The notes: generated from the sequence alone by a model not told the origin. A DNA stretch of 64,000 nt from Candidatus Absconditabacterales bacterium (GCA_025057375.1 JANWWO010000002.1:1-64000), one strand, 5' to 3'. Positions 52,826 to 64,000 are shown, counted from the stretch's first letter. Translations and numbers: made by a program.

Positions 52826-55666
52826 ATGTGGATGCCTAGATTATGACTGATTCATCGAATAATATGTGGTTTGTGTGCACTGATTTTTCTCGCTGATCCT
52901 GTTTTTGCGATCAATGTCTCATCCCAATCAATGGAAACATTTGCCAATGAGTGGATGACGCTGTTGCAAAGTATCCTCAAGATTATCTATATCCTTATGC
53001 GACCTATGCTCGTCATTGCAGGGAATGCATTGGACAATACTTTTGTGTATGGTGAGTTTATTAATCTTGATGCTCCCTTGTTTCAATTACGATTGATTAC
53101 GAGGACCTTTGTCAATTATGCCTTGGGTGCGTATGTGTTGTATGTGATTCTTAAATATTATTTTACTGATATGTCGGGGAGTGCGTGATCAATTGTTTCT
53201 GAAATTGGGAAAGTGGTGTGAGTTGGTGTTGCTGTCCAGTTTAGTTGGTTTTTGATGGGTGCATTGATTGATATTTCAACTATTTTGACGTATGGATTGT
53301 GATGATTGCCGATGACATTGATTCAGCAATCTGCGATGGGAGACAAACCCATCATTGGTATCCAGTCAGTTATTGATCTAGGAGGTGCAAATCGCACAAC
53401 GGAGATGAAATCGTCCTTTATGTATTATTATTCACGAGGAGAAAAAAACTATCCAGCGTGTGAAGTTTACAAATGATTTGTGATTGGGGCAAGAATAAAC
53501 GATGCAGCGACAAAGAAAAAAATCGTTTTTGATGACAATCGATGCTTATACAATATGCATAGTATGGTCAACATTGAAGAGATAAAAAAATCTGCATGAG
53601 CAAAAGTTGATGCACAAAATAATACCTGGATCACAAGGAATCAAAAGGCACAAGAGGCTGTTGAGTCATTTTTGGCCTGAAAATGAAATGAAAGTATTCA
53701 GTGAATTGTCTATACACGCTTTACCAACCAAGTGAATGGAAGAGCGTTGCCGTCATGATGGTACCATTTTGGGCAGGAGAGTGTTGGGTGAGTTGTTAAA
53801 TCACGGGAAGCGTTTGTTGAGGATGTCTGTCCAAATCCGAATGTTAATAATTGATGATGTGGTTTGTTTCTCAAAGATCTTCTCGAAAAATCAAGAGGAT
53901 TTGTATGACCATTGGTGACGATGTATGTTTCTTTGCTCAATTTTGCTGATTTGCATCAAGCAAGTGTTTGATGAGGAGCGTGAGGAACCAATTACGCTCT
54001 TTTTCTTCAGTTTTTTCTTAAGGCTGTCGTAGGGCTTCTGCTTTTTATTCCCTTGATTGGATTTTGTGTTGCTTTGGTGATTAGGGTATTGCTTTTATGG
54101 ATTGTGATAGCATTTTCTCCTTTGTTTATTTTTATGAAATTTGGTGGGTGATGGTGAGAAGGAATGCAAGGAGGATGGAGTCAGATATGATGATCAGAGA
54201 CGTGGTTCCCTATAAATAAACTTGATGTTTCATCTATTCTCGGATTGATTTTTAGTCCTGTGATTGTTGTTGCTGCATTGGGCATCTCTCTTCTCTTTCT
54301 TCAAACACTCCAAATAGCATTCAATGAAAGCAATAATGTCAGGATTTATCAGTCTATGAATATCGCACTCAATCCATGACAAGGTCCAGCAGAGGATTGT
54401 TTTTCTATTCGATGACTCACTGATATTTGTATCAATGTCGGTGAATTTAGTGGAGGATGAGATATTTTTCTCAATCTGTTTTCATGGTTGATTATGAATA
54501 TTTTTGGGATTGCGATTGTGTATGCATTACTCAAAACTGCGGTGAGTTCTTCAGGTTTGATCGGTGGTGCAGCTAGTGCCGCGATGGAGAGTGCCAAGAC
54601 TGTCGCAAGTACCTTTGATTTTGGGACCAATTGGAGTTTGGCAAAATTGCAAGGCGCAGCACAACCATTGATTGGTACATGATCATCATCTTTGTATCAG
54701 AAATATATTAAAGATCCGGCTGATAGGGCAGCGAGAGCAGGACGAGACATTGTCGAAGATTGGATGGATACTAATGAGGTAGAGACTGCAATCGAAAACC
54801 TCAATCGTGGTATGAATCCTAATAGTGCTATGATTAATGCGTTGAAAAAAGCCAACAAACATGGCAGAGCATATAATCCCGATACTGATCTGTCATTATT
54901 ATTGACTCAACATTTTTCTGGACGTTGAGATAGGCTCAATGGTGACGCAGTCAAGCGTTTGGCTCAAGCGTCAAATGTTGATGAACTCATCAAAAAACTT
55001 GAGGATACATCGTCGTCTCAGGCAGATAAGAAAGCAGCTGCACAAAAGCTTCAGCAAATACGTGATATCATTGCATCGTCAGCGAGTGCCGGGTTCCAAA
55101 AAGCACAAGCACGTGGTGTTAGTGGAAGAGATTTGGATTTACTCCAATTAAAAAATAACCAAGATATTGAAACGATTATGAATCAGTTTATCTATGGAGG
55201 AAATCCTGCGAAAAAGGCAGATATTGATTATCTTCTTGCCAAATATGGTTGAACATCTACTCGGCCAATTGTTACGATAGGACAGAAAGCATATACCAAA
55301 GATGATCTCGCTAATATAGCTGACTATGCGTGATGGAATACTGTTCTCGATGCAAACGAGACCAAACAGATTACTAATCCTGTCAACAAAAAACTACTGA
55401 TTGATGCATATATTGCGTTTCTCAAGGGAAAGTTTGCTCAGTTGCCATGAATATGAACTGCAAAACAAGATTTTGTTGATTTTGTGAATAAACATCAATT
55501 TGGGAAGATTGAGACGCAAGGAACAAATAAGTCTTCAACACTTGGTACTGTGCTCTGACTACAATCTTTGCAGCTTGCTGATTATACAGTGATGAAGACT
55601 GAGCTAGAAAAGAAATGACTAACGATTGATCAGAATTGACAAGTCCGTATTAGTCCTCCCTCGTAG
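52826..55666 (+). CDS. TrbL/VirB6-like polytopic membrane protein (1)
   Basis: 946 residues. Signal peptide at residues 8-28 (IHRIICGLCALIFLADPVFA). Several transmembrane helices follow (near residues 45-65, 95-115, 140-160, 390-440, 470-500, 555-575). The block VYGEFINLDAPLFQLRLITR near residue 75, the Asn-Tyr-Ala-Leu-Gly that follows and the Phe-Leu-Met-Gly-x-Leu-Ile-Asp-Ile-x-Thr-Ile-Leu near 140 are shared with the next gene. The long hydrophilic C-terminus (about 350 residues) is helical. TrbL/VirB6 proteins form the inner-membrane channel of type IV secretion systems; assignment rests on topology, the paralogous pair and the TraG-like ATPase 12 kb away. About a third of its glycines in conserved blocks are TGA. 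Confidence 0.65.
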
Positions 55667-55726
55667 CAGTCACCTCTTCAAGTAATCAGATCAGACCTCT
55701 GTCGGTATTTTATTTTTCCCCCTCGT

Positions 55727-57610
55727 ATGAAACTTGTATGGATAATATTGCTGTGGATAATATATTTATTTCCTACATTCTCGTTTGCGGAGGATCAGGC
55801 GACGATTACACCCTCGATGACTACCAATGTCATTCACTTTTTCCATATAATAATTTCACTCTGCTCGTGGATATGGATTATTCTTGCCTCGCTTGCTGGG
55901 AAAATGCTGACCAATACCATCGTTTATGGTGAGTTTATCAATCTTGATGCTGCCTTGTTCCAATTGTGGAATATTACTAGAACATTTGCAAACTATGCTT
56001 TGGGTTTGGTCATTTTGTATAAGATTCTTCGTTATATCTTCTCTGATCCTACCCAGAGCAGTCCCATTGATATTACTAAAAGCATTGGATGAGTGGTTGT
56101 GGGAGGGATAGGAGTTCAGTTTAGTCGGTTTTTGATGGGTGTATTGATTGATATTGCAACGATTTTGACAGTTGCGATGGGGGCTTTACCAACACTGGTG
56201 ATCACCAACGATGGCCCTATGCAGCAGTATCTTGCCCAACAAACCATCAAAATCCCCAAAAAAATGGTTATTAATCTTGATAGATCACTCGATCAACCTT
56301 TGTCAGATTTTATATTTCCCAAAGATGGACAAACGACAGCTGATGGTTCAGACATGCAAGAGCTTGGTATGACAGAGTTTATCGATAGATTGATCCCCAA
56401 TGCCTGAAATGCCTGATGACCACTCTTGTATATCTGATTGTCTGTTATCCATGCTCAGAATTATCTTGCATGGACACCCAACATGACAAAAAATGATGTG
56501 ACTGACGCAATTGTCACGATTATGATCAAAGCATGATTATTGATTTTGTATACGGTAGCCCTTTTTCTTTTGGTGGTGATCAATGTGATGAGGACTTTGT
56601 ATATTTGGCTTTTGATAGCGATTTCGCCATTTATTGTCCTTTATGCTGGGATATCGATGATGGAGATATCTGTGTGAGAAAGTTTCAAAAAATTTCTCGA
56701 TCGAGGAGAGGCGCTCAAAGCAATTTTTATGCCTGTTGTGTTTGTGGCCTATTTAGGATTGATGTTGGTGATGATTGTCACGATGCAGAGAATGATGGTG
56801 ACTAACGAATGATATGCGTTCAATAATTGATCCGTTTTTGTAGAGGGAGATAGAGTCTGATTTGCAGGAAGTTCCTTTACCCTAGAGGGAGAGCTATGGC
56901 CCAATGCCTGAGAGGATGCAAAATCAACCATTACCGATCTCTTATTGATGATTTTTACTCTGCTTTTGATGTATGGACTTGTTTATTTGGCAACGAGTCG
57001 ATGACCACAATTTATCGTTGATGTTGCAGCAAAAGCTCGTACAATAGCAATGACTGCACTAGGCAATATCCCGATCTGATGATGATTGACAGCGTGATCC
57101 GCATTGAAGTTGCCAGGACAGTTGTATGACCAACAAATGAGATTTACAAAAAATCTTGTTGATAAACAGATGACAGCGTGAGAGAAAGAGGTAAAAAAGT
57201 TTTTGAATGACAAATTTGGTATAGAATTGGGATGAACATTGGACAGAGTTGCTGTGTCTAATCTTGAGAGAACTATAAATTGATCGAGCAATACAAATAG
57301 TCTCAAACAAAACATGAATATTACTGATTTTTCTTTTTTATGAGGAACACCTATTGGGCAAACAAAACTTTTGGAGACGATTTATAAACAACAATATTTT
57401 TATGACTTGGTGAATACAGAGTTGAAACGGGGCAATAAATATAAAAATCTTTATGATACCAATAAAGATAAAACCTTGTCAGATTTTGTGAATGGTATCA
57501 ATAACAAGAGTGATCAAAAAGCATTCCTGTCACGATTTGCAACGTCGTTATGATATACACAAAAAGCGGTAACGACTCTTGAGCAACTAGAAAAGATTAC
57601 GAGCTTTTAG
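55727..57610 (+). CDS. TrbL/VirB6-like polytopic membrane protein (2)
   Basis: 627 residues, paralogue of the preceding gene. Signal peptide at residues 2-21 (LVWIILLWIIYLFPTFSFA). The shared block is VYGEFINLDAALFQLWNITR, followed by the Asn-Tyr-Ala-Leu-Gly pattern and VQFSRFLMGVLIDIATILT. Further helices lie near residues 245-262, 268-320, 340-365 and 410-430, then a 180-residue hydrophilic C-terminus. It starts 60 nt after the first paralogue, so the two are probably co-transcribed. A channel or scaffold for secretion is inferred. Confidence 0.65.
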
Positions 57611-57700
57611 GATGATACTGTGCTTGCATTTTTCTTTTATGTTAGATATCCTTTTGACAATTGATAAAATACGACGTTTTAGTATGTCAAAAAACTACTA

Positions 57701-57991
57701 ATGGGTGTGTTTCTCTTATTGTGTTGTATCAATATCCTTGCTGTGCTTACTATGGGATGGGATAAATGGCAGGCTCGTCGTGCGTGATTATCTACTGACC
57801 CAACCCACAAACCACGTCGTATTAGTGAACGTCGTCTGCTTCTTTTATCTCTGTGTGGTGGTTGGTTAGGGATTTTTTTGGGTATCACTCTTTTTCGTCA
57901 CAAAACGATCAAAACGTCATTTCTCTGGCGTTTTTATGCAATAGGATGTGTGTGGTTTGGATTGATTGTATGGTTGATGGTAGCATGATAG
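57701..57991 (+). CDS. DUF1294 membrane protein
   Basis: 96 residues. Two or three transmembrane helices and the family pattern MGWDKWQARR, PRRISERRLLLLSLCGGWLG, then LFRHKTIKTSF are evident. Function of DUF1294 is not established; some members are linked to nucleic-acid-related contexts. It follows the TrbL-like pair on the same strand. Confidence 0.85.
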
Positions 57992-58105
57992 TTGTGTGTC
58001 TTGATCGTTGAGGTTTTGAGAAACGTGACCAAGGTGAAAAAAGTAGTCTTGCATGTGTCCAAAAAATCATTATTCTTACTCTAGAGTTAGATGGTTTTTT
58101 CTCTA

Positions 58106-59662
58106 ATGACGTTTTTTTATTTTTTCTTTATGATGTTGTCTTTCTTTTTCTTTGTGATGTTTTTGTTGGTTGGTTTTGGTGTCAATGCAAATCTTGTGTC
58201 TTGACCATTGTGTACTGAAGAATGACTGCGTGCGGCTATTAGTCAGGCAGAACCCAATACTACTATCACACTTGATTGTCCAGATCCAGTGAGTATATCA
58301 TCTCCTCTTATCATCGACAAACCTTTGACGATTGAGGGGCAAGGAGCTGTCCTTGATGGATGAGGTAAGTCACGTCTTTTTGTCATTGTAAAACAGATTT
58401 GATGGCTTATCGATGGAAGACTCAATCCAACGCCACAGCAATGAGGTGCATGAATTCATGTGACATTTCGTCATATGACACGACAACATGCTCATGGAGC
58501 TCCTTTTCGTTTTGCGGACAAAACAGCGAAACCAGAAACGACGACAGACTGATCTGCATTGTATGTTGGTATATGGTGACATGCAACACTTGATAGAATT
58601 ATTGCACGTGGTAATTCGACCCCAACTGATGGATGAGTGATTTATATTCATGGATGAGATAGTGGAACATTGACAATAAAAAATTCACGCTTTGAGGGCA
58701 ATACAGCAGGTGGGTGAGGATCTGTTGTTGCTAGCCAACAAGTGAGTAATCTCACTGTTGATTCTTCAGAGTTCCATGGGAATATTTCTCAATGTAAAAC
58801 AGTGGATTGCCTCAAAGGAGAACGTGGATGAGCACTTCGTATATGGGCATGATGAACACTGACAGTCAGACAATCGCTTTTTTCTTGAAATAAGGCAAAT
58901 CTTGGAGGAGCAATCAATATTTTGCAAGCATGATTTGATATTCAGGATTCTCATTTTTTTTTCAATGAATCACTACCAGGGAGGATTGTGTTACATAATC
59001 AACCATGACTTGTTGATGATCCTACAATGAATGAAACTCGTTGATGATGAGCGATTTATGCTGATACATCAAATAGATGACCTTCCAAAATTGTTCGTTC
59101 ACATTTTGAGTGAAATAGAGCACAAATGGATGGTTGAGCAATCTATATGTATCTCCGCGATGCACGCTTGATGATAGATTCTACCCGTTTTGTGGCAAAT
59201 CATGTCCTCAAATCTAGGGGTGCTGCATTGGGGTTGTATGGGAAAGTAATACTGACTGACACAATTTTTGAGGGGAATACTGTGTGACGTCCTGATCAGC
59301 ATACGAATGGTCGTGTTCTTTTTCCAGAAGGGAATGATGTAACGTTAGTGAGAACATCGTTGACACAAACAAATCAGGTAGTCCCACCAACAACGACTCC
59401 GCAAGATCAGATGACTTCCCAAGAGACGACGTTGCTTCCACAGATATATCAGTCGTTACAACCGTCATCACAAGCACAAAATGTCCAAGAGAGACAACAG
59501 ATCGCGACACTTGTTGCTCTTTTAAGACAAAGAAAAAACCGTATGCAACCAGCACAATGGAAACGTTTTCATCAATCATTTGTTGCAAGAGTTCACACGT
59601 CACGTCGTTTGACAGCAAGACAAAAAGAGATCTGGCAAGAGGCGCTTCGTCAGGTTAAATAA
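58106..59662 (+). CDS. Secreted right-handed beta-helix protein
   Basis: 518 residues. Residues 1-29 are a Phe-rich signal peptide (MTFFYFFFMMLSFFFFVMFL...VNA). The middle 380 residues are parallel beta-helix repeats of the polymorphic-membrane-protein style, with Gly-Gly-Ala-Ile/Leu and Phe-x-Gly-Asn units: RFEGNTAGGGGSVV, RGGALRIWAGGTLTV, GNKANLGGAINILQ, GGGAIYADTSNRG, HFEGNRAQMDGGAIYM, EGNTV. Many of these Gly codons are TGA. The C-terminal 110 residues are helical and basic after a Gln/Pro/Thr linker. Such proteins are adhesins or polysaccharide-binding; host attachment is an inference. Confidence 0.82.
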
Positions 59663-59666
59663 AAAA

Positions 59667-59690
59667 AGAGGGTATGCCCCTCTTTTTTTT
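59667..59690. terminator. Terminator between convergent genes
   Basis: AGAGGG / CCCTCT stem with a 5-nt loop and T8 on the plus side and A7 on the other. The xth stop codon overlaps its right end. Confidence 0.85.
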
Positions 59691-60456
59691 ACCCTTCAAT
59701 CTCGAGCATAATCGGGCAGTGGTCAGATCAAGTGATATGGTCAAAATGGTCAATGGCTCTCACATGAGGCATGAGGAGGGTAGATGCACAGGCATAGTCG
59801 ATTCTTCGTCCGATATTTCTTTCTCTGGCTCAGGCACGAGGAGATCGCCAGGTATAGGCATCACGTCTCTCAGGATAGTGAGCTCTAAAGGTATCAACAT
59901 ATCAGGACTCGAAAAATTGTGTCAGTTTTGATCTTTCGACTGGCAAAAATCCGATGCTTGTTTGATTTTCTTTGGGGCGAGCGATATCGATTTCTTGGTG
60001 ACAGATATTGAGATCTCCGATGATAAGATGAGGTGTATGGTGGAGTTGTTTGGTATAGTCCATGAGATGATCATAAAAAGCGAGTTTGTAGCTTAGCATT
60101 TCCGTCCCATCTGCCCTTGATCAGCCATTGGGAAAATATCCATTGATAATCACCAATCCATCTAGATCAATTTGTGTCAGTCTTCCATCCTCATGAAACA
60201 TTGTGTGGTCAAAAGTGTTTTTGGTCTGAGATGGCTGTTTTTTGGTCATAATGACGGTGCCGGCATAACCAGGTCTGGTCCCTGCATGCCAGGTGATATG
60301 ATAGCCAAGATCGAGGAGTTCTAGTGGCGCTTGATCGAGGAAGGCTTTGGGTTCTTGGAGACAGATGACATCGGGGTCAAGTGCGAGTATGGTTTGTGCA
60401 AAGCCTTTTTTTACAATACTTCTGATACCGTTGACGTTTCGTGAGAGGATTTTCAT
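59689..60456 (-). CDS. xth: Exodeoxyribonuclease III / AP endonuclease
   Basis: 255 residues. Catalytic motifs are all present: NVNGIRSIVKKGF, VICLQEPKAF with the metal-binding Glu, the Tyr region NGYFPNGSR, IIGDLNICHQEIDIARP with Asp and Asn, GRRIDYACAS and the terminal GSDHCPIMLE with the catalytic His. It incises DNA at abasic sites and trims 3' ends in base-excision repair. It follows the CAP-domain gene by 24 nt. Several Gly, such as the one before Tyr near residue 185, are TGA. Confidence 0.95.
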
Positions 60457-60480
60457 GAGAAAAAAAAGAAAATAAAAACG

Positions 60481-61188
60481 CTAGTGTGCAGGAAGTGCAA
60501 AGACTTGGACTCGGATGGTATCATGTCTCGCAACTCATCGGTGGGTCATGGATGGATTGAGCATATTTGCTCTATGTCAGGGACTGTTTCGGAGTAAGTC
60601 AAAGGCTTCTTCGGGATCACGTGTATTGGCAAGATTTTCTGCTACTCTTTGGAAACGATATCCTGCATCACGCACTCTGTCGGTCACTTTTTTTCCATCT
60701 GGTCAGGTATGAGAAAAAATTTGTGCTGTGACCAAGGTTTCGGCATAGGATTGAGCAACGCTTGTCAAAAGAGGATTGAGAACAAGGGTAGGTGCTCAGG
60801 CTGCACGTCTACGTTCATTGACCAATCACATCATCGTAAGGATATGAGGAGGAAGTGGTGATTCGGGAGGAGGGCTGATCGGTGGCGTTTGTCATGTTCA
60901 GGGAGGAGAAGTAGTCAGAGCAAGGTGATGGTGGGTAGCGACAAGCATCAAAGCAAGGAGGCGACGTCTTGCAGGAGAGATACTGGGTCTGGATTGCATC
61001 TGTTTGATGGCTTGTCTGAGGGTAAGAAGATAAGACTGACGCTGGTCAGGTGGTTGACTGGCTACGAGGTTTCCTATGGTTGTGATGAGAAAGGCTTGGT
61101 TTGGATCGGTCGGTGATGAGTGGAGGGTGGATGCAACTGTGATGCTCACAAGAAGGATGCACCACAGAAACAATCGTCGTTTGGGCAT
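60481..61188 (-). CDS. Secreted CAP/SCP-domain protein
   Basis: 235 residues. Signal peptide at residues 5-22 (RLFLWCILLVSITVASTL). A helical spacer and a Pro-rich linker (PPISPPPESPLPP) lead to a CAP domain in the last 130 residues: LVNERRRAAGAPTLVLNPLL, then AQSYAETLVTAQIFSHTGPD, VAENLANTRDPEEAF, and NSPGHRANMLNPSMTHRGVA. The His and Glu of the CAP cavity are present. Bacterial CAP proteins are extracellular, with roles in sporulation, host contact or lipid binding; none is proven here. It lies directly upstream of xth. Confidence 0.88.
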
Positions 61189-61281
61189 AACATGGTGTGA
61201 GGAGCTAAAACATTATCATTTCCCTTCAAGGGGAAGAACCTGACATGCGGAGTATGGATGCACACAAATCCAATCACTTCC

Positions 61282-62100
61282 TTACATAACTGGCTCAAGG
61301 ACAATCTCTGATCACAGTCCAATTCACAGATGTGCTGCAGCAGATCATCCCTGGATCATAATCTCACATCGACGATGCTGCCCATACCCTGATGAGCCAA
61401 TTACGAGTCCTATCTCACCATTGGGCAGATCTTTGAGTCTTGTGGTTGCTGTCAGAATTGTCTGTCAGAGGCGATATTGTTTCCCTGCTTGTCGTCAGCA
61501 GTCTTGTGGCGCGATGGTCGTCTTACAATTCCCAAAAATATCCACAAACCAAACCCTCGATCATGCGTCAGGAACATAATCCAACGACGTCTCGGTAGCA
61601 GGGACATCACGACCATCTCGTACCCATTTCGCTACACGAGGTAAAAACTCAAAACTTCTAAATTGTGTTGCAATAATATGATCAGCAAGGGTTTTGTCAC
61701 ACAGTCCATTTTCACAACATCGATTCATGACTGTTGGGATATCCCAGATAGTAATATGGTCGCTGATGCCACATTTTTTTATCAAACTTAAGACATATCC
61801 ATCGATACTTGTACATACGAGCGTTTTTCCAACCCAAAAATATCCAAATGGCGTGCCGTTTGGTCGTTTTTTTGCTGGTCAGGAGCGTGGTGCTTTGTTG
61901 ACGAGGATGACAGAGGGTTCACCACAGCTTGCATCAAGACAGTCAACAAGATGTCCTCCTGCCTCCAAATCACTGAGTGTTTCAAAGGATGGATCAATAC
62001 CAATTACAGTTGCAGGTGCTAAAAAAAGGGTATTTGCTCTGATGACTTGACGTGCGGTTGCGTTTGCATCACAGCAGTCGGTGATAATAGTGATATGCAT
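61282..62100 (-). CDS. SAM hydroxide adenosyltransferase (DUF62 family)
   Basis: 272 residues once TGA is read as Gly; the break at 61561 under the standard code is an artefact. N-terminal strand ITIITDCCDANATARQV stands for the family's Asp-Phe-Gly...Asp substrate loop. VILVNKAPRSG and NGTPFGYFWVGKTLVCTSID match the Val-x-Pro-Gly region. The C-terminal domain DIFGNCKTTI...LPNGEIGLVIGSSGYGQHRR...GGSAAAHLGIGLGSEI is the classic Arg/Asp-Phe-Gly-Asn and Ser-Ser-Gly part. These enzymes hydrolyse SAM to adenosine and methionine. The N-terminal Asp-Cys-Cys-Asp is unusual. It is in a minus run with rsuA upstream. Confidence 0.8.
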
Positions 62101-62183
62101 AGGAAAAGGAGAAATAAAAGATACAAACTAAAAATATGATGCAGAAGATTATCATCAATGTGACGTTTGGGGAAAGTTTCATG

Positions 62184-62858
62184 TTATGGAACAAGACGTC
62201 GTTGTCATGGAGGAATGTCTCATAGGTTTCGTTTTCCCACACGCCAACGATGGAGTCAGATACATTCGTTGTGTATTGCCAGACACATACGTTTGACTTG
62301 GTGGTATTTGCCTTCGGTCAAGGTGAGATTGATGCTGCTGTCACTGAGTCTTTGGACTTGTGCAGGTTTGGTTAGACCATCATCAAGCATGACTCATGCT
62401 TCAAGCTGTCTACAATCCTCGTCAGTGATGGTTTTTTTGAGGGTGACAGTATACGTTTTGGGGCAGAGGAATTTGGGGGAGATGATGCGGTGGATGAACT
62501 GTCCGTCCGTGCTCGCAATGAGGAGTCCAGTTGTATCAACATCCAGACGTCAGGCACAGCGAAGGTCTTTATGGAGGGGACAATCTTCAATCAAATCACG
62601 CCAGCTACGTCGTTGTCCTTCGTGACGATCACTGCAGACATAGCCACTAGGTTTGTGGAGAAGAATTGTTACTGACAGGCGGACGATGTGCTGAGTGATA
62701 CCCATGTATGGTCGGTCGATAATATCATTGTGTGAGACAAGAAGAGATGGATCGGTGGTTGAATCTGTATTGATTGTCATGGGATGTTTTTTGAGTATTT
62801 TGGTTGCTTGTGTTCTCGACACCCAGCCCATGCGTCCCATGTATTGATCGAGTCTCAT
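62184..62858 (-). CDS. Pseudouridine synthase, RsuA/RluB family
   Basis: 224 residues. An S4-like RNA-binding domain (RLDQYMGRMGWVSRTQATKI) precedes the catalytic domain: LLHKPSGYVCSD, AGRLDVDTTGLLI with the catalytic Asp (Gly from TGA), CPKTYTVTL, EGKYHQVKRMC and LHRWRVGKRNLGDIPPGQRR. RsuA-type enzymes modify 16S rRNA U516 and RluB/E/F-type enzymes modify 23S rRNA; short length and the RsuA-like arrangement favour RsuA, but the target cannot be settled here. Confidence 0.88.
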
Positions 62859-63080
62859 ACAGAACAATGAGAAATAAAACAACGTATTGCTGTGGTTGTA
62901 TATATAGGAATTGTCTATGATTTTACAAGAGAAAAAACCATCACCACTGATTAGTTTTGTTATTTTTTCTTTTTTGTCAAGATAGTAATCACAATCTGCT
63001 CCCAAAATTTGCAAAAAAAAGATTTTTGACTATACTCGAAGTAAGAAATTGTACTTTTATTTATTTTTGGGAAAGAAACG
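62859..63080. other. Divergent intergenic region
   Basis: AT-rich spacer between rsuA (minus) and the partial gene starting at 63081. A TATACT lies at 63032-63037 on the plus strand, about 43 nt before that ATG. Confidence 0.5.
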
Positions 63081-64000
63081 ATGGCTTTGTGGCAAAATAG
63101 TGCGGCGGAACAGATTTATACAGCGATTGAGGGATATGGTAATAGTATTGTAGATGATGTAAGAAAAAATGCAAAAAATCTAGAAAATCAGATGATCAAT
63201 GAGCAAAGAGAGCATGTCTTTTCTCAATTGAGTACCAATTCTGAAGAATATACGTCTCTCATCAATGCACGCGATGGATTTCTTTCAAGAACATGAAACA
63301 ATACTGACTGACTCAGAGCATTCAACTCGGGAAAGCGAAAACAAAAACAAGGTCACTATGATATTGCTCTACTCCAAGCCGCGATGATTGACTGTGGTTC
63401 CAAACTAAATGAAGTCAAGAGGTGAGCATGAACAGTAGCAAACACGTTAGGGCTTGTTGAACTCAGGGTTCCAGTCGATGGTAAAGTAGGATGGGGAACC
63501 TTGGAATGACTGATAAAGTTGGCAAAAGAGCTTCAGGTTGTAAATGCTTTTGAGAATGGGAAGCCGACGTGGGCATTGATCAAAGCGATTTTTGAGAAAT
63601 GTAATGCGCCTTCTTCATCAAGTAGTACTGATAACTCATCATTTGAGGTTTCTCAATATGAAATAATATGATGAATAATCTTTCAACAACAACCTGATGG
63701 AACAAAACAATGAACGATTGATGGGAAAGACGTCGTTATCGACGCTTCTTGAAAAAAAGGAACTATTGATGGTGTTGTGTTTGAGATAGACTGAGAAAAT
63801 GTAAAACCAGAGCTTACGTCATACGCATGAGAGAATGATGGATGAACGCCAACATCTGATTGGATGGAATCAATGTCTTTGAAAAAACTAGCACAATCAA
63901 CACAGACGATCAAAAGCGTACAAGACTGGATCAGTACCAATAAACTATGAATTAATCAGCAAAAAATAACTCTTGATGATCAATGAAAGATTACATCATT
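63081..64000 (+). CDS. UGA-rich protein with PG-binding-like motif, 3' end missing
   Basis: 306 codons from ATG 63081 to the window edge, with no stop in table 25 and more than 15 TGA. No signal peptide. Residues about 128-150 (ANTLGLVELRVPVDGKVGWG, then TLEGLIKLAKEL) resemble a PG_binding_1 motif (Val-Asp-Gly-x-Val-Gly-x-x-Thr). Charged helices precede it, and beta-rich stretches with GTKQGTIDGKDVVIDASG follow. The style matches the genes at 5517-11266 and 25653-27764 (no signal peptide, UGA-rich, PG-binding hint), suggesting one protein class. Confidence 0.7.

Noticed and set aside
61561-61785. Stop codon splitting the SAM adenosyltransferase gene
   Set aside because: The codon is TGA (Gly); the C-terminal domain continues in the same frame to TAA 61282-61284.
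1-64000. CRISPR arrays
   Set aside because: No run of regularly spaced direct repeats with unique spacers was seen; the only tandem repeat is the 30-bp coding repeat at 611-690.
1-64000. Selenocysteine or stop-codon readthrough as the reason for the many TGA codons
   Set aside because: TGA occurs dozens of times per gene at glycine positions, which fits only reassignment.

Overview
The window reads as a genome fragment of a bacterium that translates UGA as glycine (translation table 25), so most likely candidate phylum Absconditabacteria (SR1) or Gracilibacteria. The proof is in the genes: nearly every family recognised here has in-frame TGA exactly where its conserved glycines belong. Examples are the RsmI motif SEAGTPG, the TraG-like Walker A GKTGVGKST, the CrtI FAD motif and the RecX, TsaE and DnaE glycines. 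Only TAA and TAG end genes, and the single tRNA-Trp has anticodon CCA. Every protein length below is given under this code; a standard-code reading breaks almost every gene into pieces.

Layout. 1-2311 (minus): three secreted or surface proteins, two of them paralogues with a shared Cys-containing module. 2577-5412 (plus): rsmI, an M29 aminopeptidase and an M48 membrane protease. 5449-11266 (plus): a promoter-led cluster of very UGA-rich genes, namely a 1022-residue protein, a coiled-coil protein and a tail-anchored protein with a peptidoglycan-binding motif. 11399-17700 (plus): dnaJ, tex, a GYDIA-type GHMP kinase, mvaD (mevalonate pathway) and trmD. 18186-20238 (minus): a small membrane protein, a TPR protein and a PSP1 protein. 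20472-27764: a large membrane protein, sodA, a lone crtI, a small secreted protein and a 703-codon frame split by one TAG. 27808-36117: tRNAs Thr, Gly and Trp, an SSB-like DUF3127 protein, yidC, frr, queA, a UPF0489 protein, a lipoprotein and secreted proteins. 36118-37474: decayed DNA with an IS481-like transposase relic.

37617-43126: a TraG/VirB4-like ATPase fused to a C-terminal S1 domain and apparently frameshifted, divergent from a dnaE that lacks the PHP domain. 43127-45201: decayed coding DNA including a RelA/SpoT-like relic. 45253-52775: tsaE, an M23 peptidase with SLH repeats, a Nudix relic, dnaA with a possible origin, recX, ftsE and recQ. 52826-57610: two paralogous TrbL/VirB6-like polytopic proteins. 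57701-64000: a DUF1294 protein, a secreted beta-helix protein, xth, a CAP-domain protein, a SAM hydroxide adenosyltransferase, rsuA and a truncated UGA-rich gene.

How it fits together. The gene set suggests a host-associated cell with a small genome and a heavy investment in its surface: secreted Cys-rich, beta-helix, CAP and SLH proteins, cell-wall peptidases and PG-binding motifs. It also carries parts of a type IV secretion-like machine (one ATPase and two TrbL-like proteins). Housekeeping genes are interleaved with clearly decaying ones. All frames and counts were made by eye from the sequence; no database search was run.
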